A DNA stretch of 11,572 nt from Microbacteriaceae bacterium (GTDB lineage: Bacteria; Actinomycetota; Actinomycetes; Actinomycetales; Microbacteriaceae). The stretch covers positions 1 to 11,572 of the forward strand of contig JAODLU010000312.1 of the NCBI GenBank assembly GCA_025464125.1, read 5' to 3'. This document shows positions 1 through 7,081 of the stretch, piece after piece; position 1 is the first letter of the stretch; each line of letters begins with the position of its first letter. Both the position numbers and the translations under genes were made by a program. A model generated the notes under the pieces. It was not told the DNA's origin and made no database searches. It saw only the letters and a list, made by a program, of their open reading frames with translations.

Positions 1-198
1 GCCGAGATCGTTGGTGCCGATGAGAAGCACGATCTCATCGGGATCTATGGCGACCACCTCGTCGAGCCTGGCCAGTACGTCATCGGTCGTGCTGCCGCCG
101 ACGCCCAGGTTCTGCACTTGCTGCCCGGGAAACCAGGCCTCCCAGTCGCCATCGGCTGTGATGCTGTCGCCGAGAAAAACTACCCTGTCTCCAGTCAT
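1..198 (-). CDS. SGNH/GDSL hydrolase, N-terminal part (cut by window edge)
   Basis: This is the first 66 codons of a gene that runs off the left edge. Three SGNH-hydrolase blocks are visible in order: block I V-F-L-G-D-S-I-T with the nucleophile Ser at residue 12, block II with the oxyanion Gly (N-L-G-V-G-G-S, about 36-42), and block III G-T-N-D with the oxyanion Asn (about 61-64). The family hydrolyses ester bonds in lipids, acylated sugars or similar substrates; the substrate here cannot be told. No signal peptide is seen with this start. I chose ATG at 198 because AGAGG lies 7 nt upstream and block I begins a few residues later. In-frame ATGs at 213 and 243 are alternatives; the one at 243 begins 2 nt after the stop of the upstream glycerophosphodiesterase gene, so the two are probably co-transcribed. 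The catalytic Asp-x-x-His lies outside the window. Confidence 0.88.
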   Translation of the reverse strand, partial: MTGDRVVFLGDSITADGDWEAWFPGQQVQNLGVGGSTTDDVLARLDEVVAIDPDEIVLLIGTNDLG

Positions 199-245
199 TG
201 TGTGACCTCTCATGGTTGCGTTCGCGAACAAACGCTCCTCCATGA

Positions 246-1157
246 TTACCCTGAGTGCTGGGAATTACCAGCACGCGCCACCGTTTCCGCCCTGCTTTTG
301 GCGATCCAGGTGCCGAGATGTGACGGTGTGTCAGTGATTATTCCGTCGATCCCGAGCCCCTGCGCCCGCTTCCACAGCGTCGAAGTGTCGAGCGTGTACA
401 GCACGAGCTGCAGGCCGGCTTTGTGCATCCGAGCCACTACCGAGGGATGCTTTTTCACTGAGGCTTCGCTGGTCACGATAGCGATCGCTCCGACAGACTT
501 CGCCAGGATCACAGGCTTCCAGGGCAGGGTGTGCCGGATGATGACCCGCGGGAAGGCCGGCGCCACGTCCCACAGGTTTTCGAGGGTCAGCCGGTCGAAA
601 CTGGCCATCACGACCCGGTCCTGCACTCCGTAGTGGTAGATGAGATCGGTGACTATGCGCACCTGTTGGGGCGTCCACCAGCCCTTGAGTTCGAGCATCG
701 CTTTTTTGGTCGAGTCGCTGAACAACTGGAGAAACGAATCGAGCGTCGGGATGCGCGTGCCGGCGAATGCCGGGGAGAAGAAGCTGCCTGCGTCAAGGCG
801 CTGCAGCTGGGCCAGTGTGAGCTCGGCGACACGGCCCGTGCCGTTAGTGGTGCGATCGACTGTCGAATCATGGATCAGCACGGGAACGTTGTCCGACGAG
901 AGCTGGATATCGGTCTCGAGAAACTCGACCTCGCTGGCCATCGCCAGCCTGAACGCCGGCAGGGTGTTCTCCGGGGCGAGTTCCTGGTCACCGCGATGGC
1001 TGGCCACGAACGCGGCCTGTCCGGGCGCCCGCAGCGAGCCGAGCATGTTGCTCGCGTACACGCGGGTCGCATCCGGAACCAGCAGCAGGATCGCGACAAG
1101 TCCGAGCGTGAGGCAGGCGGCGATGAGTCCGCGCAGCCGTGGGTGAGCTGTCGCCAT
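246..1157 (-). CDS. Glycerophosphodiester phosphodiesterase, membrane-anchored (GDPD family)
   Basis: The 303-aa product is a complete GDPD-family TIM barrel, which hydrolyses glycerophosphodiesters to glycerol 3-phosphate and an alcohol. The metal and catalytic motifs are present: H-R-G at about 54-56, E-N-T at 63-65, E-T-D at 81-83, the catalytic H-D at 96-97, and L-E-L-K at about 155-158. Residues 9-27 form one hydrophobic segment after a short basic N-terminus, without a lipobox Cys, so the enzyme is probably secreted or anchored outside the membrane. The ATG start is preceded by AGGA 11 nt upstream. A 100-bp gap separates it from the SDR-DUF2867 gene, so it may have its own promoter; that gap holds an 11-bp-spaced direct repeat and a perfect palindrome, reported separately. 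The SGNH hydrolase follows within 47 bp on the same strand. Phosphate salvage from lipid head groups or teichoic-acid material is a plausible role (inference). Confidence 0.92.
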   Translation of the reverse strand: MATAHPRLRGLIAACLTLGLVAILLLVPDATRVYASNMLGSLRAPGQAAFVASHRGDQELAPENTLPAFRLAMASEVEFLETDIQLSSDNVPVLIHDSTVDRTTNGTGRVAELTLAQLQRLDAGSFFSPAFAGTRIPTLDSFLQLFSDSTKKAMLELKGWWTPQQVRIVTDLIYHYGVQDRVVMASFDRLTLENLWDVAPAFPRVIIRHTLPWKPVILAKSVGAIAIVTSEASVKKHPSVVARMHKAGLQLVLYTLDTSTLWKRAQGLGIDGIITDTPSHLGTWIAKSRAETVARAGNSQHSG

Positions 1158-1197
1158 TGACGAGCCATTCCTGCGGGTGAGCTAAGGGCAAACGGGT

Positions 1198-1209
1198 CGC
1201 AACGTTGCG
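1198..1209. promoter_or_regulatory. Perfect 12-bp palindrome, possible LacI/GalR-type operator
   Basis: CGCAACGTTGCG is a perfect palindrome with a central CG, ending 41 bp upstream of the glycerophosphodiesterase ATG. A symmetric AACGTT core flanked by GC is the style of site bound by LacI/GalR-family repressors. No such repressor gene is in the window, so the binding protein is unknown. A chance palindrome in GC-rich DNA is possible. Confidence 0.3.
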
Positions 1210-1232
1210 GCCACCGCACAGACTACCGCGCT

Positions 1233-1249
1233 CGTTACCCTTCCGTTAC
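1233..1249. promoter_or_regulatory. Direct repeat CGTTAC with 11-bp period (PHO-box-like)
   Basis: CGTTAC occurs at 1233-1238 and again at 1244-1249, exactly 11 bp apart, in the gap upstream of the glycerophosphodiesterase gene. Actinobacterial PhoP sites are 11-bp direct repeats beginning GTTCACC or similar, and Streptomyces glpQ genes of this family are PhoP-controlled. The repeat matches the spacing and partly the sequence. Regulation by phosphate is an inference. Confidence 0.3.
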
Positions 1250-1257
1250 GTTGACGC

Positions 1258-2736
1258 TTACCCCTTTTCGCGGGACGCCTGCACTACCGCGGTCTGCGTG
1301 ATTTTGTTCGCCATACCGTTGAAGATCGCGCCATGGAACGGCAGGATGCTGAACCAGTACAGTCGACCGGCGAGCCCCATAGGGAAGAAGATCGCCCTCT
1401 GCCGGTAGTCGGATCCACCGTCGTCTGCGGCGGTCACGCCGAGCTCGAGCCAGGCAGCCCCCGGCACTTTCATCTCGGCGCGAAGCCGAAGGAAGCGACC
1501 GCGCTCCACTTTCTCGACTCTCCAGAAGTCGAGCGCGTCGCCGGCGTTCAGCCTGCTGGGATGACGCCGGCCTCGGCGAAGGCCGACACCGCCAACGATC
1601 TTGTCTGCCCAGCCGCGCAGCGCCCATGCAAGCGGGAAGGAATACCAGCCGTTGTCTCCGCCGATACCCTCGATCACCGTCCAGACCTCAGCCGGAGGCG
1701 CCGTCGTGTGGCGTTGCTTCAGGTCGGTGAACACCGTGTGGCCCGTCCACTCGGGGTCGCTCGGCAGCAGGTCGCTCGGGGCTCCCTGCACTGCGGAATC
1801 CTGCCAGCTGGTCTCCACCTCGCCGGCCCTCATCTTGTCGAGGGCAAGTCGCACCGACCGGCGGTACCCGGTCAGGCCGCCGTCCGGTTTCGGTATGTAA
1901 TCGTCGATATCGTGCTCGTGCACGACGCAGTCGTACTGCAGTGACGCGATGATCGGCACGGCGAGCGATCGGGGAATGGGGGTCACCAGGTTGACCCACT
2001 GCGAGGCCAGCCATGGCGTGAGCACGGGCAGCGACGCGATGGGGCGCTGCCTTAGTCCGGCTTCCAGCGCGTAACCGTTCATCATCTGGCCGTAGCGCAG
2101 CACATCGGGGCCACCGATGTCGAAGGTGCGGTTGACGGCATCCGGCAGCTCGGCAGAGGCAATGAGGTAGTAGAGCACGTCGCGAATCGCGATCGGCTGG
2201 ATGAAGTTGCGCACCCACCTGGGTGCTGGCATGTACGGCAGCACATCGGTCAGGTGGCGGATCATCTCGAACGATGTGGACCCCGAGCCGATGACGACTC
2301 CAGCCTGCAGCGCTGCAGTCGGCACACCCGAGTCGAGCAGGATGCGGCCGACCTCTGCCCGCGAGCGCAGGTGGGGCGAGAGCTTGCCATCCGGGTGCAG
2401 GCCGCCGAGATAGACGATGCGCCGGATGCCCGCAGCCTTCGCCGCGCCGGCCACGTTTGTGGCTGCCGCCCGCTCCGCGCTTTCGAACTCGCCTTTGGCC
2501 CCCATCGAGTGCACGAGGTAGTAGAGCACCTCGATACCCTCGAATGCCGTTGGCAGTGTCGAAGGGTTCGCAAGGTCGCCTTTCACTACCTCGACGCGAT
2601 CGGCCCACGGCACCTCGCTGAGCCGTGCAGGGTCCCGCACAAGCACACGCACGTCATAGCCCGCCTCGAGAAGGCGCGGAACAAGCCGACCGCCGATGTA
2701 TCCGGTCGCGCCTGTGACAAGTACTTTTCTGCTCAT
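1258..2736 (-). CDS. SDR-family NAD(P)-binding protein with C-terminal DUF2867 domain
   Basis: The 492-aa protein has two parts. Residues 1 to about 285 are an extended SDR-like Rossmann fold with the nucleotide motif G-A-T-G-Y-I-G-G at 9-16, an acidic D in K-G-D-L near 52-55 and the Y-Y-L-V-H-S segment at 72-77. Residues about 335-492 are a DUF2867 domain, recognisable by D-N-G-W-Y-S-F near 361-367 and L-D-F-W-R-V near 402-407. A classical YxxxK active site is not evident, so an isomerase/reductase activity is not assured; such proteins are usually annotated only as NAD(P)H-binding oxidoreductases. ATG at 2736 is preferred because beta-strand 1 starts directly after it. An in-frame GTG at 2757 with AGG 4 nt upstream would add seven residues. 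The gene lies 43 nt (22 nt with the GTG) downstream of the half-ALDH gene, so read-through from the deo operon is likely. Its substrate is unknown. Confidence 0.88.
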   Translation of the reverse strand: MSRKVLVTGATGYIGGRLVPRLLEAGYDVRVLVRDPARLSEVPWADRVEVVKGDLANPSTLPTAFEGIEVLYYLVHSMGAKGEFESAERAAATNVAGAAKAAGIRRIVYLGGLHPDGKLSPHLRSRAEVGRILLDSGVPTAALQAGVVIGSGSTSFEMIRHLTDVLPYMPAPRWVRNFIQPIAIRDVLYYLIASAELPDAVNRTFDIGGPDVLRYGQMMNGYALEAGLRQRPIASLPVLTPWLASQWVNLVTPIPRSLAVPIIASLQYDCVVHEHDIDDYIPKPDGGLTGYRRSVRLALDKMRAGEVETSWQDSAVQGAPSDLLPSDPEWTGHTVFTDLKQRHTTAPPAEVWTVIEGIGGDNGWYSFPLAWALRGWADKIVGGVGLRRGRRHPSRLNAGDALDFWRVEKVERGRFLRLRAEMKVPGAAWLELGVTAADDGGSDYRQRAIFFPMGLAGRLYWFSILPFHGAIFNGMANKITQTAVVQASREKG

Positions 2737-2779
2737 GCCAGGCACGGTACGCCGCACCCGGCCTGCCGGATCGGTATCG

Positions 2780-3634
2780 CTAAATCAGGGCTTTCGTGTG
2801 CCAGATGGTCTTGGTCTCGGTGAAGAAGGTGACGCGCTCGACGCTCGGCGCCGGCACCCCGGACTCCGGCGCCAGCACGCGCTTGAGGGTATCCGCTGCG
2901 GATACCTGCAGGCTGATCCAGTCGAGCGCCTCGGCTCCCGCGAGGTCGAGAGCGTTTACGTCTGCATGGCTTGCAAGCCACGGGGCGATCTCGGCCGCCG
3001 AACCGGTGAGCACGTTGACCACTCCCCCTGGCACGTCACTCGTGGCCAGCACCTCGGTGAGACTGATGGCGCTGAGCGCGAACTTCTCGCTCGCAATGAG
3101 CACGACGGTGTTGCCGCTCAGGATGGCCGGAGCCAGCACACTCACGAGCCCGAGGAGGGAACTCTGCTGGGGCGCGACGATGGCGACGACTCCCGTGGGC
3201 TCCGGCGTCGAGATGTTGAAGTATGGACCGCTGACCGGGTTGCCGTTACCCGCGACCTGCAGGTACTTGTCAGCCCAGCCGGCGTACCAGACCCACACGT
3301 CGATGGCTGCGTCGACCTGGCGTGCGGCCGCAACTGCTGGGACACCCTCCGACTGGCGGATCTCGTCGATGAACTGGGCGCGACGGCCCTCGAGCAGTTC
3401 GGCAATGCGGTACAACACCTGGCCGCGGTTGTAACCGGTCGCCCCTGACCATCCGGGGAAGGCCGCTCGGGCCGCGACGACCGCATCACGGGCATCCTTG
3501 CGGGAACCCTGTGCAGCGTTGGCGAGGAACGCCCCTTTGCTGCTCAGGATCTCGTATACGCGACCTGACTCGCTGCGGGGAAACTTGCCGCCGATGTAGA
3601 GCTTGTATGTCTTGGGTACTGCCAGCCTGGTCAT
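2780..3634 (-). CDS. Half-length aldehyde dehydrogenase homologue, predicted non-catalytic (ALDH16 C-terminal-domain-like)
   Basis: The 284-aa product aligns with roughly the first half of an ALDH and stops where the E-L-G-G-K motif would be, so the catalytic Cys domain is absent. The NAD-site positions it does cover are altered. P-W-N-F of the neighbour is P-Q-Q-S here (155-158), which removes the catalytic Asn. The adenosine-binding Lys of I-K-P-A-E is Ile180. F-T-G-S-T is L-A-G-A-E (231-235). The fold core is otherwise kept (Y-I-G-G-K at 13-17, Y-A-G-W-A-D-K at 117-123). The reading frame is open and its ATG overlaps the stop of the full-length ALDH gene by ATGA, with AGGGGAG 7 nt upstream; it is therefore a maintained gene, not decay debris. 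ALDH16 enzymes carry just such a truncated pseudo-domain fused behind the catalytic one. I infer a structural or regulatory partner of the upstream ALDH. Confidence 0.88.
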   Translation of the reverse strand: MTRLAVPKTYKLYIGGKFPRSESGRVYEILSSKGAFLANAAQGSRKDARDAVVAARAAFPGWSGATGYNRGQVLYRIAELLEGRRAQFIDEIRQSEGVPAVAAARQVDAAIDVWVWYAGWADKYLQVAGNGNPVSGPYFNISTPEPTGVVAIVAPQQSSLLGLVSVLAPAILSGNTVVLIASEKFALSAISLTEVLATSDVPGGVVNVLTGSAAEIAPWLASHADVNALDLAGAEALDWISLQVSAADTLKRVLAPESGVPAPSVERVTFFTETKTIWHTKALI

Positions 3635-5106
3635 TTGGATGCTCCCCTGGTGGTCGCTGCGCTGGCAACTGCCGAACTGGTCAGGTATGCGGCGAGGCCG
3701 TGCCTGCCACCCTCGCGCCCGTAACCCGACTCTTTATATCCGCCGAAAGGAGATGCCGGATCGAACTGGTTGAACGTGTTGGCCCAGATGACGCCTGCCC
3801 GCAGTTTGTCGGCCACCGCAAGCACCCTCGAGCCCTTGTCGCTCCAGATGCCCGCTGACAGCCCGTACGGCGTGTTGTTGGCTTTCGCGATCGCTTCGGC
3901 CGGGGTGCGGAAGGTGAGAACACTCAGCACGGGGCCGAATACCTCGTCACGGGCAATCCTGTTGCTGGTCGAGACGTTAGTGAAGATGGTCGGAGCGAAC
4001 CAGAAACCTTTTGCTGGGAGTTCGCATGGTGCAGTCCACCGCTCGGCGCCCTCAGCCTCCCCGATATTCGACAGCTCACGTATGCGCTCGAGCTGAGCCT
4101 TCGAGTTGATCGCACCGATGTCAGTGTTCTTGTCGAGCGGATCACCAAGACGCAGCGTGCTCAGCCTGTCTTTGAGCCTGTCGACGACCTCATCGTGCAC
4201 GTTCTCCTGCACAAGCAGGCGCGACCCCGCGCAGCAGACGTGACCCTGGTTGAAGAAGATGCCATTGACGATTCCTTCGATGGCCTGGTCTATTGGCGCG
4301 TCATCGAACACGATGTTCGCGGCCTTGCCCCCGAGTTCCAGGGTGAGTTTCTTGCCCGTGCCGGCAGTGGACTTCGCGATGGCGCGGCCTACGGCTGTTG
4401 AGCCGGTGAAGGCAACCTTGTTCACGTCAGGATGGTTGACCAGCAGCGACCCTGTCTCGCCGGCACCGGTGATGATGTTGACCACGCCATCCGGAAGCTC
4501 TGCCTGCTGCAGGATCTCGGCGAAGAGCAGCGCGCTGAGGGGCGTGGTCTCGGCAGGTTTGATGACGACGGTGTTGCCAGCGGCCAGTGCTGGTGCGATC
4601 TTCCACGCGAGCATGAGGAGAGGAAAATTCCATGGGATCACCTGGGCGGCAACTCCGAGCGCCCGCGGATTTGCGCCGAGCCCCGCATAGTCGAGCTTGT
4701 CGGCCCAGCCGGCGTAGTAGAAGAACCACGCTGCAACCAGGGGCACGTCGACGTCCCGGCTTTCCTTGATGGGCTTGCCATTGTCGAGGCTCTCGGCCAC
4801 GGCGAGTTCGCGCGCACGCTCCTGCACGAGGCGGGCAATGCGGAACAGGTACTTGCCCCTGTCGGCCCCGCTGAGCTTCGACCATGTTCGGTCGTACGCC
4901 CTGCGGGCAGCGCCCACCGCCGCGTCGACGTCTTTCGCGTTCGCCGACGAGATCTCAGCGATCGTCTCCTCGGTGGCTGGCGAGATCGTGGAGAACGATT
5001 TGCCGTGCCCCTTCACGAACGAGCCGTCGATGAAGAGCCCGTAGCTCTTTTTCAGGTGCAGGATCGAGGTCGATTCCGGTGCTGGTGCGTAGTCGAGAAA
5101 GCTCAT
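3631..5106 (-). CDS. NAD(P)-dependent aldehyde dehydrogenase, full length and catalytic
   Basis: At 491 aa this is a normal-length ALDH, oxidising an aldehyde to the acid. All key residues are visible: P-W-N at 158-160 (catalytic Asn160), Lys183 in I-K-P-A-E, F-T-G-S-T at 233-237, the general base Glu257 in L-E-L-G-G-K, the nucleophile Cys291 in G-H-V-C-C-A-G, and Glu388 with F-G-P at 390-392. It starts 4 nt after the deoC stop and ends in an ATGA overlap with the half-ALDH gene. Next to deoC, the likely substrate is acetaldehyde released by the aldolase, giving acetate (inference from context). The combination with the downstream pseudo-ALDH resembles the N-terminal catalytic part of ALDH16. 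The start codon has only a weak Shine-Dalgarno (TGGA in the deoC tail), consistent with translational coupling to deoC. Probably cytoplasmic. Confidence 0.95.
   Translation of the reverse strand: MSFLDYAPAPESTSILHLKKSYGLFIDGSFVKGHGKSFSTISPATEETIAEISSANAKDVDAAVGAARRAYDRTWSKLSGADRGKYLFRIARLVQERARELAVAESLDNGKPIKESRDVDVPLVAAWFFYYAGWADKLDYAGLGANPRALGVAAQVIPWNFPLLMLAWKIAPALAAGNTVVIKPAETTPLSALLFAEILQQAELPDGVVNIITGAGETGSLLVNHPDVNKVAFTGSTAVGRAIAKSTAGTGKKLTLELGGKAANIVFDDAPIDQAIEGIVNGIFFNQGHVCCAGSRLLVQENVHDEVVDRLKDRLSTLRLGDPLDKNTDIGAINSKAQLERIRELSNIGEAEGAERWTAPCELPAKGFWFAPTIFTNVSTSNRIARDEVFGPVLSVLTFRTPAEAIAKANNTPYGLSAGIWSDKGSRVLAVADKLRAGVIWANTFNQFDPASPFGGYKESGYGREGGRHGLAAYLTSSAVASAATTRGASK
3642..3648 (-). 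promoter_or_regulatory. Shine-Dalgarno AGGGGAG of the half-ALDH gene
   Basis: AGGGGAG lies inside the last codons of the full-length ALDH gene, 7 nt before the ATG of the half-ALDH gene. It shows that the second protein is initiated on its own, coupled to termination of the first, instead of being made by frameshifting. Confidence 0.7.
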
Positions 5107-5110
5107 CGTC

Positions 5111-6139
5111 TTAGTCCATCGTCACGTAGTCGGGGCCGCTGTAATGGCCTGTGGTCAGTTTCTGGCGCTGCAGAAGCACGTCGTTCAGGAGGCTCGACGC
5201 GCCGAAGCGGAAGAGGTGCGGCTGCAGCCACTCCTCCCCAACCGTCTCGGCAACAGTCACGAGGTACTTGATCGCGTCCTTGGACGTGCGGATTCCGCCA
5301 GCCGGCTTCACACCGATCCTCTGCCCACCAGAAGCCCCGCCGGTCAGCCGGTACCAGTCCGCGACGACCTGGAGCATGAGCAGTGTGACCGGAAGGGTTG
5401 CGGCTGGAGACACCTTGCCTGTCGAGGTCTTGATGAAGTCGCCACCAGCGAGAATCGCGAGCCAGGATGCCCGGCGCACGTTGTCGTACGTGTTCAGTTC
5501 TCCGGTCTCCAGGATCACCTTCAGGTGCGCGTAGGTGCCGTCCTCACGACGACATGCCTCCTTGACCGCGACTATCTGGTCGAAGACGAGGCCGTAGCTG
5601 CCTGAGAGGAAAGCACCGCGGTCAATGACCATGTCGATCTCGTCAGCGCCAGCTGCAACTGCATCCTTCGTGTCCGCAATTTTTACCGGGAGCGAAGCCC
5701 GACCGCTCGGGAAGGCCGTGGCGACTGCCGCGACATTGATGCCGTCATCACGGCCGGCCGAGTGCGAAGATCCGAGGGCTGCGACGGCGTACGGAACCAT
5801 GTCGCCGTAGACGCAGACAGCAGCCACCCGCGGGGTGCTGGGGTCCGAGGCATCCGGTGTCATGGCCTTGGCTACGAGCGAGGAGATCTTGCCTGGAGTG
5901 TCAGCGCCCTCGAGCGTGGTGAGGTCGATCAGCTCGATGATCTTGTCGAGCGCCCAGGCCTTCGACGTCGTCTTGATGGAACGTGTGCCGAGCGCGGCCG
6001 CACGGGCTTCGAGCCCCACGGCATCGACGCCCGGCAGGCCCTCGAGGTGCAGACGGAGGCTCTTCTCGGTGAGGTCGCCGCCGATCAGGTCGGTCGCCCT
6101 CTGTGCCGGGGCCAGTGCCACGGCTCGGTCGATTGTCAT
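5111..6139 (-). CDS. deoC: Deoxyribose-phosphate aldolase (long form)
   Basis: This class I aldolase cleaves 2-deoxy-D-ribose 5-phosphate into D-glyceraldehyde 3-phosphate and acetaldehyde, the last step of deoxynucleoside catabolism. Diagnostic motifs are D-F-I-K-T-S-T-G-K with the Schiff-base Lys237, G-V-K-P-A-G-G-I-R-T with the second active-site Lys278, E-I-D near 167-169 (counterpart of Asp102 of the E. coli enzyme) and R-F-G-A-S-S-L-L near 311-318. At 342 aa it is about 80-90 residues longer than the E. coli type; the extra sequence is mainly the N-terminal 60-70 residues, as in other long-form bacterial enzymes. The ATG overlaps the stop of the SorC-type regulator (ATGA) and has AAGGAAG 4 nt upstream. 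The ALDH gene follows after 4 nt. The operon arrangement implies co-expression with its own regulator and with an acetaldehyde-removing enzyme. Confidence 0.96.
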   Translation of the reverse strand: MTIDRAVALAPAQRATDLIGGDLTEKSLRLHLEGLPGVDAVGLEARAAALGTRSIKTTSKAWALDKIIELIDLTTLEGADTPGKISSLVAKAMTPDASDPSTPRVAAVCVYGDMVPYAVAALGSSHSAGRDDGINVAAVATAFPSGRASLPVKIADTKDAVAAGADEIDMVIDRGAFLSGSYGLVFDQIVAVKEACRREDGTYAHLKVILETGELNTYDNVRRASWLAILAGGDFIKTSTGKVSPAATLPVTLLMLQVVADWYRLTGGASGGQRIGVKPAGGIRTSKDAIKYLVTVAETVGEEWLQPHLFRFGASSLLNDVLLQRQKLTTGHYSGPDYVTMD

Positions 6140-7077
6140 GCTGCTTCCTTTTCCAGTAGCGCGAGCGCGGTCGCCTCATCGGTTATGAGCACGGTGCACA
6201 GTCCGCTTGCGACGACTGACCGAGCCACCCGGTGTTTTGCTGCGCCGGCGATGACGGCAATGGACAGGTGGGCCGCACGAATCCTGTCGTGACCGAGACC
6301 GATAGTTCGTTCATCCAGTGCATGGTCGACGATTGCCCCACGCGCGTCTATGTAACGTCCGACCACGTCTCCCACCGCGCCGGCCTTCGCCAGCCTGGCG
6401 ATGTCGCCTGCGCTGAGGTAGCCGCTCTCGACCAGCACCGAAGTCTCGTCCGCGACACCGGCACTGAACAGGTATGCAGAGGCTCCTGCTGCCAGATCGA
6501 GCACGCGCCCGACAGTTCGATCTGCTTCGATGGCGACGCGCGTCTCCGCCCGCTCGAGAATGGCGGGAGTGGGGAGGAGGGTTGCCGAGCCACCGCCCTT
6601 GCTTGCAATCGTCACAGCGGTGGCCGCAGCATTGCTGCCCCGGGATGTCAGGCTGACACCACCGTTCACCTGAACTACGTCCACAGCGGTGGACCAGCCC
6701 TCCGGCAGGCTGCGAGCGACTTCTTCCAGGGTCCTGCCCCAGCTCACGCCGAGCACGAGCGGCGCCGGTCGGAGTTCCTGGAGGTAATCTGCAGCGGCCG
6801 AAGCCACTCGCGCCTGCGCCTCCTGCTCCCCCGCCGGAACGACTACGGCGTCGCGCAGTCCGAAGCGTTCGCAGAGCGCGCGTTCCGCAGGCAGGCGTCG
6901 GGCGCGGGGATGCACGATCTCGATGCGCACTATGCCGTCTTCGCGAGCTTGCGCGAGCAGGCGTCCGACCTTCCAGCGCGTGACCTTCAGAAGGGAACCG
7001 ATCTCATCCTGCGTGCGATTGTCTTCGTAATACAACTCGGCGGCGCGAACGAGCAGGGTGTCATCTGCAACGGTCAC
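6136..7077 (-). CDS. SorC-family sugar-binding transcriptional regulator, probable regulator of the deo operon
   Basis: The 313-aa protein has an N-terminal helix-turn-helix at about 18-47 (R-T-Q-D-E-I-G ... T-R-W-K-V-G-R-L-L) and a SorC-type phosphosugar-binding domain over the remainder, with V-L-G-V-S-W-G-R-T near 106-114, V-V-Q-V-N-G-G near 132-138 and L-L-P-T-P-A near 165-170. Bacillus subtilis DeoR, which senses deoxyribose 5-phosphate and represses its deoC (dra) operon, belongs to this same family and is the same length, so a DeoR-like role is a reasonable inference. I chose GTG at 7077 because AGGAGG lies 4 nt upstream. A TTG at 7101 would add 8 residues but falls inside the predicted -10 element. 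It is the first gene of the tight regulator-deoC-ALDH-half-ALDH operon and would therefore autoregulate. Whether the effector-binding Lys of B. subtilis DeoR is conserved needs an alignment; the V-Q-V-N-G-G segment has Asn where a Lys might be expected. Confidence 0.9.
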   Translation of the reverse strand: MTVADDTLLVRAAELYYEDNRTQDEIGSLLKVTRWKVGRLLAQAREDGIVRIEIVHPRARRLPAERALCERFGLRDAVVVPAGEQEAQARVASAAADYLQELRPAPLVLGVSWGRTLEEVARSLPEGWSTAVDVVQVNGGVSLTSRGSNAAATAVTIASKGGGSATLLPTPAILERAETRVAIEADRTVGRVLDLAAGASAYLFSAGVADETSVLVESGYLSAGDIARLAKAGAVGDVVGRYIDARGAIVDHALDERTIGLGHDRIRAAHLSIAVIAGAAKHRVARSVVASGLCTVLITDEATALALLEKEAA

Positions 7078-7081
7078 GGCG

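Noticed and set aside
2696..3448. Open frame of 250 codons on the plus strand opposite the half-ALDH gene
   Set aside because: It is antisense to two well-supported genes, has no recognisable domain or Shine-Dalgarno, and its composition (Arg, Gly, Ala, His rich) is typical of the complementary frame of a GC-rich gene.
3625..3660. Possibility that the two ALDH genes are one gene joined by a programmed or erroneous frameshift
   Set aside because: The junction has a clean TGA, an overlapping ATG with AGGGGAG 7 nt upstream, and no slippery heptamer of the X-XXY-YYZ type. A re-initiated second protein explains it better, although a sequencing check would be cheap.
4432..5271. Open frame of 279 codons on the plus strand across the ALDH and deoC genes
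   Set aside because: It is a shadow of the coding strand bias of the full ALDH gene; it crosses a gene boundary and shows no family motif.
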